Both the position numbers and the translations under genes were made by a program. Positions 35,737 through 45,331 of a stretch of DNA of 64,000 nt are shown piece by piece (positions within the stretch are counted from its first letter, which is position 1; the number at the start of each line of letters is the position of its first letter). Source of the stretch: an uncultured Prevotella sp. (GTDB lineage: Bacteria; Bacteroidota; Bacteroidia; Bacteroidales; Bacteroidaceae); NCBI GenBank assembly GCA_900315835.1, contig ONAR01000002.1:51261-115260 (forward strand). The letters run 5' to 3'. The notes beneath the pieces were generated by a model. That model was not told the origin of the DNA. It worked only from the letters and a program-made list of their open reading frames with translations, and did no database searches.

Positions 35737-37080
35737 TTACGCTTTCTGCTGATGTTTGCTACCGCGGAAGACGAGTGCGAAGGCGATGCCGACAGCCAGC
35801 GCGAAGCCAGCGAAGATGAACCAGCAAGCCTGCCAGTTACCCATAAGGAAGGAAGACTCTCCGACCTGCTGCCAAGAGCAGAAATGGTTGACGATGGCAC
35901 CAGCCGTCAGTGTACCAATTGTGGCGCCGAGGCCATTGGTCATCAACATGAACAGACCCTGGGCAGAAGCCTTAATCTTCGCAGGGCACTCACGGTCGAC
36001 AAAGATGCCGCCGGAGACATTGAAGAAGTCGAAGGCCACGCCATACACGATGCATGAGGCAATAAACAGCAGCACACCGGGCATGCTGGGATTGCCCACG
36101 CCGAAGAATCCGAACCGCAGTACCCAGGCAAACATGGCGATGAGCATCACGCCCTTAATGCCATAGCGCTTGAGGAAGAAGGGAATGAGCAGAATGCAGA
36201 AGGCCTCGCTCACCTGAGAGATCGACGTGAGCAGTGTGGCATTGCTGGCCGCGAACGACGTAGCCACAACGGGGTCGCTGCTGCCCTGGAAGCTGGAGAT
36301 GAACGGACCGGCAAAGCTGTTGGTCACCTGCAGCGACATGCCGAGCAAAGCCGAGAAGATGAAGAACAGCGCCATGCGCTTCTCCTTGAACAACTTAAAG
36401 GCGTCGAGGCCGAAGGTTTCAGCCAGCGTCTTCTTCTCAGTTGACTTATTGGGAACCAACCGGCACTGAGGCAGTGTGAACACATAGAAGAACATCACCA
36501 TGCTCAGCAAGCCCGAGACCATGAACTGATTGTAAGTGTATTGGAATTTATGCAGGTTCTGGGCAAGCGTCATACTGAAGCTGCCGTTATCCCAGGTGGC
36601 GCAGTTGACGAACCACATGACCAAGATAAAGCCCACCGTACCACACGAGCGGATGGGTGGGAAGTCGGTCACTGTGTCACCGCCATTGTTTTTCAAGATG
36701 GTGAAGGCCGTGGTGTTGGCCAAAGCCAGCGTTGGCATGTAGAAAGCGACGCTTAGCGTATAGAGCAAGATGAACAGCGGCTTGTTGGTTATCTCATGAC
36801 CGAAGCCTGCGCTCATGCCCATATACCACAGCGAGAACATGAATACGCCAGCCAGCAAATGGCAGATGCCGAGCAACCGCTGGGGCTGCACATACTTGTC
36901 GGCAATGATGCCCATGAGCGTGGGCATAAAGATGGACACAATGCCCTGAATGGCATAGAACCACGAAATCTCAGCGCCAAGACCGGCAACGCCAAGATAG
37001 TTGCCCATGCAAGTGAGATAAGCTCCCCAAACGCCGAATTCGAGGAAGTTCATTATGGCTAAGCGTACTTTTAAGTTCAT
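35737..37080 (-). CDS. Nucleoside:H+ symporter, NupG type (MFS)
   Basis: A 447-residue major facilitator with about 12 membrane segments. The N-terminus MNLKVRLAIMNFLEFGVWGAYLTCMGNYL is characteristic of the NupG/XapB nucleoside:proton symporter group, which imports nucleosides across the inner membrane. The start at 37080 is preferred: an in-frame start 21 codons upstream would lie beyond the promoter boxes at 37114-37144. The genes downstream follow closely, so this promoter may serve the whole run toward 30 kb. Confidence 0.88.
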   Translation of the reverse strand: MNLKVRLAIMNFLEFGVWGAYLTCMGNYLGVAGLGAEISWFYAIQGIVSIFMPTLMGIIADKYVQPQRLLGICHLLAGVFMFSLWYMGMSAGFGHEITNKPLFILLYTLSVAFYMPTLALANTTAFTILKNNGGDTVTDFPPIRSCGTVGFILVMWFVNCATWDNGSFSMTLAQNLHKFQYTYNQFMVSGLLSMVMFFYVFTLPQCRLVPNKSTEKKTLAETFGLDAFKLFKEKRMALFFIFSALLGMSLQVTNSFAGPFISSFQGSSDPVVATSFAASNATLLTSISQVSEAFCILLIPFFLKRYGIKGVMLIAMFAWVLRFGFFGVGNPSMPGVLLFIASCIVYGVAFDFFNVSGGIFVDRECPAKIKASAQGLFMLMTNGLGATIGTLTAGAIVNHFCSWQQVGESSFLMGNWQACWFIFAGFALAVGIAFALVFRGSKHQQKA

Positions 37081-37113
37081 AAGCAGTCTTATAGTTGTCT
37101 TTTTATATTGCTG

Positions 37114-37144
37114 CAAAGTTACGTTAATTGAGCGAGACGACAAA
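37114..37144 (-). promoter_or_regulatory. Promoter of the nucleoside transporter operon
   Basis: Minus strand: TTTG (37141-37144) and TAACTTTG (37114-37121) separated by 19 bp, a strong match to the Bacteroidota pattern. Confidence 0.78.
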
Positions 37145-37310
37145 ATAATGGTTTGAGTTTTTGAGCGATTGAGTTGATAAGTTCATGAGTTTTATTCAGA
37201 AAATAGCTGACATAATCGTGTATGAGTTTTCTCTTGTTCTACAAATGAAGATACGTCAGATTTTTGATGAAACTACGAAAAAACGGCCCCGAAAGTGTCG
37301 TAATTACCCC

Positions 37311-37449
37311 GTTGCATCGCGATAGCTATCCTATCGCATCGCGATAACTATCAGATCGCACTGCGATTGCTATGGTATCGCATCGCGACAACTATGTTAT
37401 CGCACCACGATAGCTATGTTATCGCACCGCGATAAGTATCTCATCGCGG
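37311..37449. repeat. Array of six degenerate 22-bp repeats
   Basis: Units start at 37311, 37333, 37355, 37377, 37399 and 37421, with a partial seventh (ATCGCGG) at 37443. The consensus first half is ATCGCATCGCG and the second ATAGCTATGTT. Each unit therefore nests two palindromes, ATCGCGAT and ATAGCTAT, which overlap in the best copies. The period is constant at 22 bp, with no insertion or loss between units, although individual bases vary. Since 22 is not a multiple of 3 and stops are frequent, it is not coding. The array is probably a protein-binding array or an extragenic repeat family. Confidence 0.8.
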
Positions 37450-37676
37450 CCCCGCCAAAGTCATCTGCCACTGTCTTTTGTATACTCATCTACATAAATA
37501 GCTGAAAGATAGCGGTTTATGAAAACATGCTTAAAACCGCGTATTTTCGCGTTTTTCGGAGCGAAGGAGGTGCTTGTTCATTTCGAGGCCCTTCTCAGAG
37601 GCCTAAAAACACCAAAGTTTTTGACAGAATAAGGTTAGCTGACAGTCAGGGGAACCGTTTTTAACACCTTATTTAT

Positions 37677-37707
37677 TTTGTTGTTTGAAATTTCCTTTTT
37701 ACCTTTG
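37677..37707 (+). promoter_or_regulatory. Promoter of the fused sensor kinase operon
   Basis: TTTG (37677-37680) and TACCTTTG (37700-37707), 19 bp apart. An apparent TTG start at 37678 lies in the -33 element, which supports the GTG at 37735 as the real start. Confidence 0.78.
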
Positions 37708-37734
37708 CTAAATCAAAATCGAAACCGAATAGTA

Positions 37735-40700
37735 GTGAAAACATTGCTCCATACCTTTTCAGGCTTGCTGCTCTGCACTTTGATGTTAGCAGCCTGCGGT
37801 CAGCATGGCAACCAAGCGGTTGACAGGCTGAATGAGGCGGCGTATGCTTTCCACTACCGCAATCTCGACTCCACCCGCTTCTATGCCAATGCTGCACTGG
37901 CGGCTTCAGCGCATTATAGTGATGGTTACGCCGAGGCGCTTAACCATCTGGCTTTCGTTGACTTGGTGAAGATGAACTATGCGCAGGCCAGCAAGCGCCT
38001 TACGACCATTCTATCCACCTCAGAAAACCAACTGGAGCTCGCCATTGCCGACATTCAGCAGATGAGGCTCTGCCAACGCGAAAGCCGCAACAAGGAGTTC
38101 TACGAATACCAGGAAAGTGCCCAGCGCCGACTCTCGCGCATCAAGGAAGATGAGGCCATGCTCAACGGCCATCAGCTTGCCCGGTTGAGCTATGCGAGAT
38201 CGGAATACGCCATCGTCAGCTCCACCTATTATTATTATGTTGGACTTTATAAGCAGAGCGCCGACATGATAAGGCAAATCAATCCCTACGGCGCCATACA
38301 GCGCGATACCGCGCAGCTGCTCAACTACTATTACAACATCGGTTCCGGAGGCATTCTGCCCGACAGCGACCCACTGCTGAAACAGCATGAGTTTGATTAC
38401 CTCATGCGCTGCTACGTGCTCTCTCAGGAGTCGGGCTACGACTATTGGGAGGCGCAGGCGCTGCAAGCCTTGAGCGAGCATCTGCAGAACACCGCCCAGC
38501 GCGACACCTTATTTAAATATAACCCTGCGGCCATCGTGGCCATCAACACCGACTTCATGCCAGACACGCTGTTGGCCGGTAACCTCGCTCAACGCGCACT
38601 CAACATCTTCACGGCTTATGGCGACGTGTATCAGATTGCAGGCGCCAACCGAACGCTGGCCGAGTGTTATTGGCAGATTAAGGACTATCGTTCGGCATTA
38701 ATCTGTCTGCAGCGCGCACTCTATCAAAACAAAGCCATCAATCTGGCGCCCGACCTCGTGGCCTCAATCCGAGAGCAGCTCTGCTTGGTTTATTCGGCAG
38801 TCAACGATAAGAAGAACAGCGATATCAACCGCAACATCTATCTCGACCTGCAGGAGCAGACGCGGCAGGACCGACAGTTGGAGGCCCGCGCGGCGCAGCT
38901 GAACAGCTCCGCCCAACAGCTGACCATCATGACGGCCGTGGTCGTGGTGATGATTATCGTGGTGAGCCTCTTGCTGCTGATGTTTGCGCGCATGCGCCGC
39001 CGCAGCGACCGGCTGTTCTCAATGCCGGCCTTACTCGAGCCCCTTCAGCAATGGCAGCGGGAGAACGAGCAGTTGGCCGAGAAAAACGAGGAACACTTCG
39101 AGGAGATTGCCGAGCAGACTGATGTGGCCCGGCTCCATCTCACTCAAAACAAGGAGCGCAACCTTGAACAGCGCGCCAAGGTGCAGTTGGTCAACAGCAT
39201 ACTGCCGTTTATCGACCGCATGGTGAACGAGGTGAACCGACTCATGCGCAACGACATCGACGACAACCAGCGCACTCAGCGGCTCAACTACATCGCTGAG
39301 CTCACCGACAGCATCAACGACTACAACACCATACTCACGCAATGGATACAGATGCGTCAGGGCGAGGTGAGTCTGAGGATAGAGAACTTCCAGTTGGCCG
39401 GGCTTTTCGACATCGTCAAGCACAGCGAGATGGGTTTCCGGCTGAAGGGCATTCAACTGGATGTGAAGCCTACGACGTGCGTTGTCAAGGCTGACCGCAT
39501 ACTGACGCTGTTTATGATCAACACCATCGCCGACAACGCCCGCAAGTTCACGCCCAAGGGCGGGCGCGTGACCATCTCGGCCAAGGAGTCGCCCGACTAC
39601 GTGGAAATCAGCGTCGCCGACAATGGCCCGGGCATGGATGAGACCACGCTGAGCCATATCTTCGACCGCACCTATACGGGTGGCCATGGCTTCGGACTGA
39701 AGAACTGCAACGGCATCATCGAGAAATATAAGAAGATGAGCCGCCTCTTCAATGCCTGTATGATTAAGGCAGAGAGCCAATTGGGCAAGGGCACCCGCAT
39801 CTTCTTCCGTTTGCCCGTCGGTCGGTTGCGCATGGTCATCGCCCTTCTGCTGCTGATGGCCGGACTCCACACAACGGCCAGCGCAAAGCCGCAAACCACG
39901 GCTAAACCAACTGCTAACGCCACGACAGTCACCGGCAGGAAAGCAATGGCCAACCGCTATGCCGACAGCGCTTATCTGGCCAACGTCAACTCGCAATACA
40001 AAGAGACGCTGCGCTTCGCCGACAGTTGCCACAAATACGTCAGCTCCAACGATACGACGACGCTGCTCGACATCAGCAATGAGACGGCTGTGGCGGCCCT
40101 GGCCCTGCACCAGTGGGACCTTTATCATAAGAGCAACCAGTACTACACCCGACTCTTCCGCCAAGCCAGCGCCGACAGTCAGCTGCCAGCCTACGTGAGG
40201 TCAATGCAACGCAACAACGTCAATAAGACCGTTGCCGTGGCCCTGCTCGTCATCTTGCTCATCGTCATCTTCCCCGCGTATTACTTCCTCTATTACCGTC
40301 GGAAGTTGAACTACAGGTTCTGCGTCGAGCGCATCAACCAGATGAACCGGCTGCTGCTCTCCGATGCTTCAGACGAGCAGAAGCTCGAAGGCATCGAGGC
40401 GCTCAGCGACTTCCGCAACTTCCACCTCATGCCCGAGCAGAAGGACAGCCTCAATGATGTGGTGGGGCAAATACGCGAGGCGCTGAAGGCTTCAATCAAC
40501 AGCAAGACCGATATGGCGGTGAAGAATGAATTGGCGCAAGATGAGCTCAACCGGTTGAAGATGGACACCGACAAGCTCTATATATCTAATAATGTGTTGG
40601 ACAACTGCCTCTCGACGCTGAAACACGAGACAATGTATTACCCCTCACGCATCAGGCAGCTCATCGACAGCGACAGTCAAAACCTGCAAGCCATCAAGGA

Positions 40701-41121
40701 GGTGGTCGACTATTATCATGCCCTCTACGAGATACTCTCTGAGCAAGCCATGCGCCAGGTGCATACGCCACGCATCGACGGCAATACCATCGCTTATCTG
40801 CTCGACATTCTCCGGCATTGCAACAATGGCAACAAACCTCGGGTCAGCCTTGAGCAACTCGATGCCAACTACATGCGGGTGACCATCAACATGGACCAGC
40901 TGACGCTGACCGACGATCAGGCCACCGCCCTCTTCACGCCGCAAACCGTCAACATCAAGTTGTTGCTTTGCCGCCAAATCGTCAGAGAGATGGGCGAGGT
41001 AACCAACCTCCGCGCCTGCGGCATTACGGCAACGCGCAGCGACAGCGGCACCAGCGTCATCATCACCATGCCCTGGCGGTACCACACTTATTTGGAAGCA
41101 CAACAACCACCACGTAATTAA
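37735..41121 (+). CDS. Tandem-fused hybrid sensor kinase (DUF5112/DUF5113-like)
   Basis: An 1128-residue sensor starting at GTG with a lipoprotein-like signal ending LAAC. Module 1: periplasmic helical (TPR-like) repeats to about 390, membrane segment about 395-420, helical region, then an intact HATPase: N box NTIADNARKF (about 596), G1 DNGPGM (about 629), G2 GHGFGLKN (about 650). The segment where an H-box should be (LVNSILPFIDRM) has no histidine. Module 2: a second signal-like membrane segment at about 700 (MVIALLLLMAG), a periplasmic helical region, a membrane segment about 833-855, a cytoplasmic region with an H-box-like LKHETMYYP (His964) and a degenerate ATPase end (LLLCRQIVREMGEV). 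It precedes its response regulator by 15 bp. A relay from the module 1 ATPase to His964 is inferred. Confidence 0.8.
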   Translation: MKTLLHTFSGLLLCTLMLAACGQHGNQAVDRLNEAAYAFHYRNLDSTRFYANAALAASAHYSDGYAEALNHLAFVDLVKMNYAQASKRLTTILSTSENQLELAIADIQQMRLCQRESRNKEFYEYQESAQRRLSRIKEDEAMLNGHQLARLSYARSEYAIVSSTYYYYVGLYKQSADMIRQINPYGAIQRDTAQLLNYYYNIGSGGILPDSDPLLKQHEFDYLMRCYVLSQESGYDYWEAQALQALSEHLQNTAQRDTLFKYNPAAIVAINTDFMPDTLLAGNLAQRALNIFTAYGDVYQIAGANRTLAECYWQIKDYRSALICLQRALYQNKAINLAPDLVASIREQLCLVYSAVNDKKNSDINRNIYLDLQEQTRQDRQLEARAAQLNSSAQQLTIMTAVVVVMIIVVSLLLLMFARMRRRSDRLFSMPALLEPLQQWQRENEQLAEKNEEHFEEIAEQTDVARLHLTQNKERNLEQRAKVQLVNSILPFIDRMVNEVNRLMRNDIDDNQRTQRLNYIAELTDSINDYNTILTQWIQMRQGEVSLRIENFQLAGLFDIVKHSEMGFRLKGIQLDVKPTTCVVKADRILTLFMINTIADNARKFTPKGGRVTISAKESPDYVEISVADNGPGMDETTLSHIFDRTYTGGHGFGLKNCNGIIEKYKKMSRLFNACMIKAESQLGKGTRIFFRLPVGRLRMVIALLLLMAGLHTTASAKPQTTAKPTANATTVTGRKAMANRYADSAYLANVNSQYKETLRFADSCHKYVSSNDTTTLLDISNETAVAALALHQWDLYHKSNQYYTRLFRQASADSQLPAYVRSMQRNNVNKTVAVALLVILLIVIFPAYYFLYYRRKLNYRFCVERINQMNRLLLSDASDEQKLEGIEALSDFRNFHLMPEQKDSLNDVVGQIREALKASINSKTDMAVKNELAQDELNRLKMDTDKLYISNNVLDNCLSTLKHETMYYPSRIRQLIDSDSQNLQAIKEVVDYYHALYEILSEQAMRQVHTPRIDGNTIAYLLDILRHCNNGNKPRVSLEQLDANYMRVTINMDQLTLTDDQATALFTPQTVNIKLLLCRQIVREMGEVTNLRACGITATRSDSGTSVIITMPWRYHTYLEAQQPPRN

Positions 41122-41136
41122 AAACAAAGACACGAT

Positions 41137-41862
41137 ATGAAAGACTTTAATGTGATTATTGTAGAAGACGTACCCCTTGAGCTGAAGGGTACTGAGGGTA
41201 TCTTCAGGTCAGATATTCCTGAGGCCCATATCATCGGCACCGCGCCCGACGAGCCTTCTTATTGGAAGCTGATGAAGCAGCAGAAGCCCGATCTGGTGCT
41301 GCTCGACCTCGGCCTCGGCGGATCGACGACCGTCGGTGTGGAGATTTGCCGCCGCACCAAGCAGAGCTACCCCGAGGTGAAGGTGCTCATCTTCACGGGT
41401 GAAATCCTCAACGAGAAGCTGTGGGTGGATGCCATGGATGCCGGTTGCGACGGCATCATACTGAAAAGCGGCGAACTGCTCACGCGCAATGATGTAGCCA
41501 GTGTGATGGACGGCAAGCGTCTCGTCTTCAACCAGCCCATCTTGGAGAAGATTGTCGAGCGGTTCAAGAAGAGCGTCAACAATGAACTGATGCGGCAGGA
41601 AGCCCTCATCAACTACGACATCGACGAATACGACGAGCGCTTCCTGCGCCACCTGGCTTTGGGTTATACCAAGGACCAGATTACCAATCTTCGTGGCATG
41701 CCGTTTGGCGTAAAGAGTCTGGAGAAGCGGCAGAATGAACTGGTGCAGAAGCTCTTCCCCAACGGCAACGGCGGCATTGGCGTCAACGCCACACGCCTCG
41801 TGGTGCGCGCCTTGGAGCTGCGCATCCTCGACATTGACAACCTGACGCCTGATGAAGAATAA
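41137..41862 (+). CDS. Response regulator with C-terminal HTH-like domain
   Basis: A 241-residue response regulator, the evident partner of the fused kinase. The receiver domain (1-125) has the acidic pair in IVEDVP, the phosphoacceptor Asp57 in LVLLDLGLGG, a threonine in LIFTGE and the lysine in GIILKSG. After a linker, residues about 170-235 (DERFLRHLALGYTKDQITNL onward) look like a LuxR/NarL-type DNA-binding unit with an insertion, GMPFGVKSLEKRQNELVQKLF. Targets are unknown; the repeat array upstream of the kinase promoter is one candidate. The next gene starts inside this one, overlapping by 11 bp. Confidence 0.85.
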   Translation: MKDFNVIIVEDVPLELKGTEGIFRSDIPEAHIIGTAPDEPSYWKLMKQQKPDLVLLDLGLGGSTTVGVEICRRTKQSYPEVKVLIFTGEILNEKLWVDAMDAGCDGIILKSGELLTRNDVASVMDGKRLVFNQPILEKIVERFKKSVNNELMRQEALINYDIDEYDERFLRHLALGYTKDQITNLRGMPFGVKSLEKRQNELVQKLFPNGNGGIGVNATRLVVRALELRILDIDNLTPDEE

Positions 41863-42463
41863 CCGACTGCTTCCGGCGCTGCTCCTTACGCTGGTGCTCC
41901 TGCAGGTTGCCGTCATCCTCGGCTCATGGCTGTGGACGGCAGCCGTACCCGAGACATCGCTCCACTCGCTGCTTGGCAACGGGGGCATCAGATGGCTCTT
42001 CGGCACCTTCGTGGACAATCTCTCCCACCCCATCCTCGTATGGATGATTCTGGCCGACATTACCCTTGGCTGTTGCTGCGCCAGCGGTCTGTGGCCGGCG
42101 CTGAAGGCGGTAGCGACGAAGACAAGCCCCGACCCGCAGCAGAAATCAGGTCTTCAGGCAGCATCCGGACTCATCGCCGTCGAGTTGGCCGTTATCCTGC
42201 TGCTGATACTGCCAACGCGAGCCATCTTGCTCAATGCCACCGGTCACCTCTTCCCCAGCAGTTTCTCGGCAGCCGTCGTACCCATTGCCGCGTTCATGAC
42301 CATCACCGCGGCCATTGCCTACGGCCTTTTCAGCGGTCAGCTCCACAACTACCGCGATGTCTTTCAAAGTGTCTGCCAGGGCACACGTCTGCTCCGGCCA
42401 GCCCTCGTCGTCTATGTGCTCGGTATGGAGCTCATCTGCTCCGTGGCCTACGTTATTGGCTAA
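41852..42463 (+). CDS. Small polytopic membrane protein coupled to the response regulator
   Basis: A 203-residue protein with five likely membrane segments (about 8-28, 55-80, 103-125, 138-162 and 180-202) and few charged residues. The segment GGIRWLFGTFVDNLSHPILVW is reminiscent of an AbgT-type transporter motif, but the protein is less than half the length of that family. I therefore do not assign a function. Its ATG lies 11 bp inside the response regulator gene, so it is translated with it, and a role in sensing or as a regulated output of the two-component system is plausible. About 150 bp separate it from gyrA. Confidence 0.6.
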   Translation: MKNNRLLPALLLTLVLLQVAVILGSWLWTAAVPETSLHSLLGNGGIRWLFGTFVDNLSHPILVWMILADITLGCCCASGLWPALKAVATKTSPDPQQKSGLQAASGLIAVELAVILLLILPTRAILLNATGHLFPSSFSAAVVPIAAFMTITAAIAYGLFSGQLHNYRDVFQSVCQGTRLLRPALVVYVLGMELICSVAYVIG

Positions 42464-42576
42464 AAACTTTTGCCTGAAGGCGCATTTTTTTGAGATTATC
42501 GCTTGCCATGTCAAAGAAAAACCGTAATTTTACACCTTGAATGAGAACCCAAAATGGCTCAGAGGGCAAGAAAAGG

Positions 42577-42589
42577 CCCTAAAATCGAA
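42577..42589 (+). promoter_or_regulatory. gyrA leader motif shared with proS
   Basis: CCCTAAAATCGAA recurs here exactly as in the proS leader and is again placed at the 3' side of a small stem (AGGGC at 42562-42566 with GCCCT at 42576-42580), 26 bp before the ATG. A poor -7-like TAATTTTA lies at 42524-42531. Confidence 0.4.
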
Positions 42590-42615
42590 TTTTAACGAAA
42601 AGACAACTATATTAA

Positions 42616-45300
42616 ATGGATGAGAATTTGACTATTGATCAAGACCGGATTATGAAAATCAACATTGAGGAAGAGATGAAGACCTCTTACATCGACTACT
42701 CAATGTCGGTCATCGTAGCACGTGCATTGCCCGACGTCCGCGACGGCTTCAAGCCCGTTCACCGGCGTATCCTCTACGGCATGCTCGGACTGGGCAACAC
42801 CAGCGACAAGCCCTACAAGAAATGCGCGCGTGTCGTGGGTGAGGTGCTGGGTAAGTATCACCCCCACGGTGACAGTTCGGTTTACGGCGCCCTCGTTCGC
42901 ATGGGCCAGGACTGGAATATGCGCTACAAGCTCGTCGACGGTCAGGGTAACTTCGGTAGTGTCGACGGCGACTCACCGGCTGCCATGCGTTACACCGAGT
43001 GCCGCCTCTCGAAGATGGGCGAGCACATCATGGACGATATCGACAAGGATACCGTCGATATGACCAACAACTTCGACGACACCCTAAAGGAACCGACCGT
43101 CATGCCGACGAAGATTCCTAACCTGCTGGTCAACGGCGGAAACGGTATCGCCGTGGGTATGGCTACCAACATTCCTACGCATAACCTGAACGAGGTTATC
43201 GACGGATGCTGCGCTTATATCGACAACCCCGACATCGACGTGGATGGGCTGATGCAGTATATCCCTGCGCCCGACTTCCCCACCGGTGCCTATATCTACG
43301 GCCTGCAGGGCGTCAAGGAAGCCTACACCACCGGCCGCGGACGCATCGTCATGCGCGCCAAGGCTGAGATTGAAAGCGACGACGCACACGACAAGATTGT
43401 CGTCACCGAGATTCCTTATGGTGTCAACAAGCAACAGCTCATTGAATACATTGCCGACCTCGTGAAGGAAGGTAAGTTGGAGGGCATTGCCAACGTCAAC
43501 GATGAGACCGGCCGTCAGGGCATGCGCATCGTCGTCGATGTGAAGAAAGACGCCAACGCCAAGGTCATCCTCAACAAGCTCTTCAAGATGACCGCACTGC
43601 AGAGCAGCTTCTCGGTCAACTGCATCGCGCTGGTGCCCAACAAGCACGACCACTCGCAGCTGCGTCCGAAACTGCTCTCGCTGAAGGATTGCATCTCTTA
43701 CTTCATTGAGCATCGCCACGAGGTGACCATCCGGCGCACGAAGTTCGACCTCAACAAGGCCAAAGAGCGTGCCCACATCCTCGAGGGATTGATCATCGCC
43801 TGCGACAACATCGACGAGGTGGTCCACATCATCCGCAGCAGTGAGTCGCCCTCCGACGCACAGCGCAACTTGGAGAAGCGCTTCAACCTCGATGAGCTGC
43901 AGTCGAAGGCTATCGTCGACATGCGTCTGGCTCAGCTCACCAAGCTGCGCACCGACCAGCTGCATCAGGAGTTCGACGAGCTGCAGAAGCAAATCGAATA
44001 CCTGCAGCAAATCCTTGACGATCCCGAGCTTTGCAAGAAAGTAATGAAGGACGACCTGCTTGAGGTGAAGGCCAAATATGGCGACGACCGCCGCACGCAG
44101 ATTATCCCCGACGAGCATGAGTTCAACGCTGAGGACTTCTACCCCAACGACCCCGTGGTCATCACTGTGAGCCACCTCGGCTACATCAAGCGCACCCCGC
44201 TGAAGGAATTCCGTGAGCAGGCCCGCGGCGGCGTAGGATCAAAGGGCGCCCATACGCGAGAGAAGGACTTCACCGAGTTCATCTATCCCGCTACGATGCA
44301 CCAGACGATGCTCTTCTTCACCCGCTTCGGCCGGTGCTACTGGCTGCATTGCTACGACATTCCCGAAGGCGACAAGACGTCGAAGGGCCGCGCCATTCAG
44401 AACCTGCTTAACATTGAGACCGGCGACAGCGTCAACGCCTTCCTGCGTCTGCGTGGCGGCGGGCTCGACAATGAGGAGTTCATCAACAACCACTACGTGG
44501 TGTTCGCCACCAAACGCGGCACCGTGAAGAAGACTTGCCTGAAAGAATACTCACGTCCACGCGCCAACGGCGTGAAGGCCATCACCATTGCCGAGGGCGA
44601 TGAGGTGGTCGACGTGCGTCTGACCAATGGCCACAACGAACTGATTCTGGCCGACCGCAATGGCCGCGCTGTCCGCTTCGACGAGAGCAAGGTGCGCACC
44701 ATGGGGCGTGCAGCCACCGGTGTGCGTGGCATGATGCGCGACGGCGACGGCGATGAGGTGATTGGCATGATTGTTGTCAATGACCCTGAAAAGGAAACGG
44801 CAATGGTCGTCAGCGAGAACGGCTACGGCAAGCGCTCATCCATTGAGGACTACCGCAAGACCAACCGTGGCGGACACGGCGTCAAGACGATGTCCATCAC
44901 AGATAAGACCGGCAAACTCGTCGCTCTGAAGAATGTGACCGACATCAACGACCTGATGATTATCAACAAGAGCGGCATTGTCATCCGTATGGCTGTTGCC
45001 GACATCAGGGTCATGGGTCGCGCCACACAGGGTGTCAGACTCATCAACCTCACTAAGAAGAACGATGTGATTGCCAGCGTGTGCAAGGTGATGAGCTCTG
45101 AGCTGGAGGCCACTGTTGAGGCTGAGAGCCGTCAGAATATGACCAAGGCAGAGGAGCGCTTCTCCGAAGCCACCAATGCCACGGCAGCTCCAACCGACAA
45201 CCAGCCGGCAACCGACGACGCCGCTGTTGATGGCGACGACAGCGCTCAAGGCAATGACGCACCTCAGGGCGACGACCAGCCGCTCGACTTCGAGAAATAA
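42616..45300 (+). CDS. gyrA: DNA gyrase subunit A
   Basis: An 894-residue type IIA topoisomerase subunit that, with GyrB, negatively supercoils DNA. The breakage-reunion core includes [18 protein letters not shown], the catalytic Tyr126 in [10 protein letters not shown], and the C-terminal beta-pinwheel repeats from about 520. The quinolone-determining loop reads [10 protein letters not shown]: Ser87 corresponds to E. coli Ser83, and Gly91 stands where E. coli has Asp87. The gyrase box is approximated by [11 protein letters not shown] rather than the textbook QRRGGKG. An acidic low-complexity tail (about 860-894) is typical of the phylum. The TPR gene follows 31 bp later. Confidence 0.96.
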   Translation: MDENLTIDQDRIMKINIEEEMKTSYIDYSMSVIVARALPDVRDGFKPVHRRILYGMLGLGNTSDKPYKKCARVVGEVLGKYHPHGDSSVYGALVRMGQDWNMRYKLVDGQGNFGSVDGDSPAAMRYTECRLSKMGEHIMDDIDKDTVDMTNNFDDTLKEPTVMPTKIPNLLVNGGNGIAVGMATNIPTHNLNEVIDGCCAYIDNPDIDVDGLMQYIPAPDFPTGAYIYGLQGVKEAYTTGRGRIVMRAKAEIESDDAHDKIVVTEIPYGVNKQQLIEYIADLVKEGKLEGIANVNDETGRQGMRIVVDVKKDANAKVILNKLFKMTALQSSFSVNCIALVPNKHDHSQLRPKLLSLKDCISYFIEHRHEVTIRRTKFDLNKAKERAHILEGLIIACDNIDEVVHIIRSSESPSDAQRNLEKRFNLDELQSKAIVDMRLAQLTKLRTDQLHQEFDELQKQIEYLQQILDDPELCKKVMKDDLLEVKAKYGDDRRTQIIPDEHEFNAEDFYPNDPVVITVSHLGYIKRTPLKEFREQARGGVGSKGAHTREKDFTEFIYPATMHQTMLFFTRFGRCYWLHCYDIPEGDKTSKGRAIQNLLNIETGDSVNAFLRLRGGGLDNEEFINNHYVVFATKRGTVKKTCLKEYSRPRANGVKAITIAEGDEVVDVRLTNGHNELILADRNGRAVRFDESKVRTMGRAATGVRGMMRDGDGDEVIGMIVVNDPEKETAMVVSENGYGKRSSIEDYRKTNRGGHGVKTMSITDKTGKLVALKNVTDINDLMIINKSGIVIRMAVADIRVMGRATQGVRLINLTKKNDVIASVCKVMSSELEATVEAESRQNMTKAEERFSEATNATAAPTDNQPATDDAAVDGDDSAQGNDAPQGDDQPLDFEK

Positions 45301-45331
45301 AAACAATTGATAATTTTTAAATAACGAGCTT

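Larger units (their letters stand above)
37081..37734. other. Divergent 654-bp gene-free region
   Basis: Between the nucleoside transporter and the sensor kinase. It holds the transporter promoter, six copies of a 22-bp repeat (37311-37449), a short CGCG-flanked stem at about 37538-37552 and the kinase promoter (37677-37707). Every frame across the repeat array is stop-rich and I see no gene. Confidence 0.7.

Noticed and set aside
37311-37449. Replication-origin iterons or a CRISPR array.
   Set aside because: No replication or cas genes nearby; units are contiguous without spacers and too degenerate for CRISPR. Iteron-like binding is mentioned only as a possibility.
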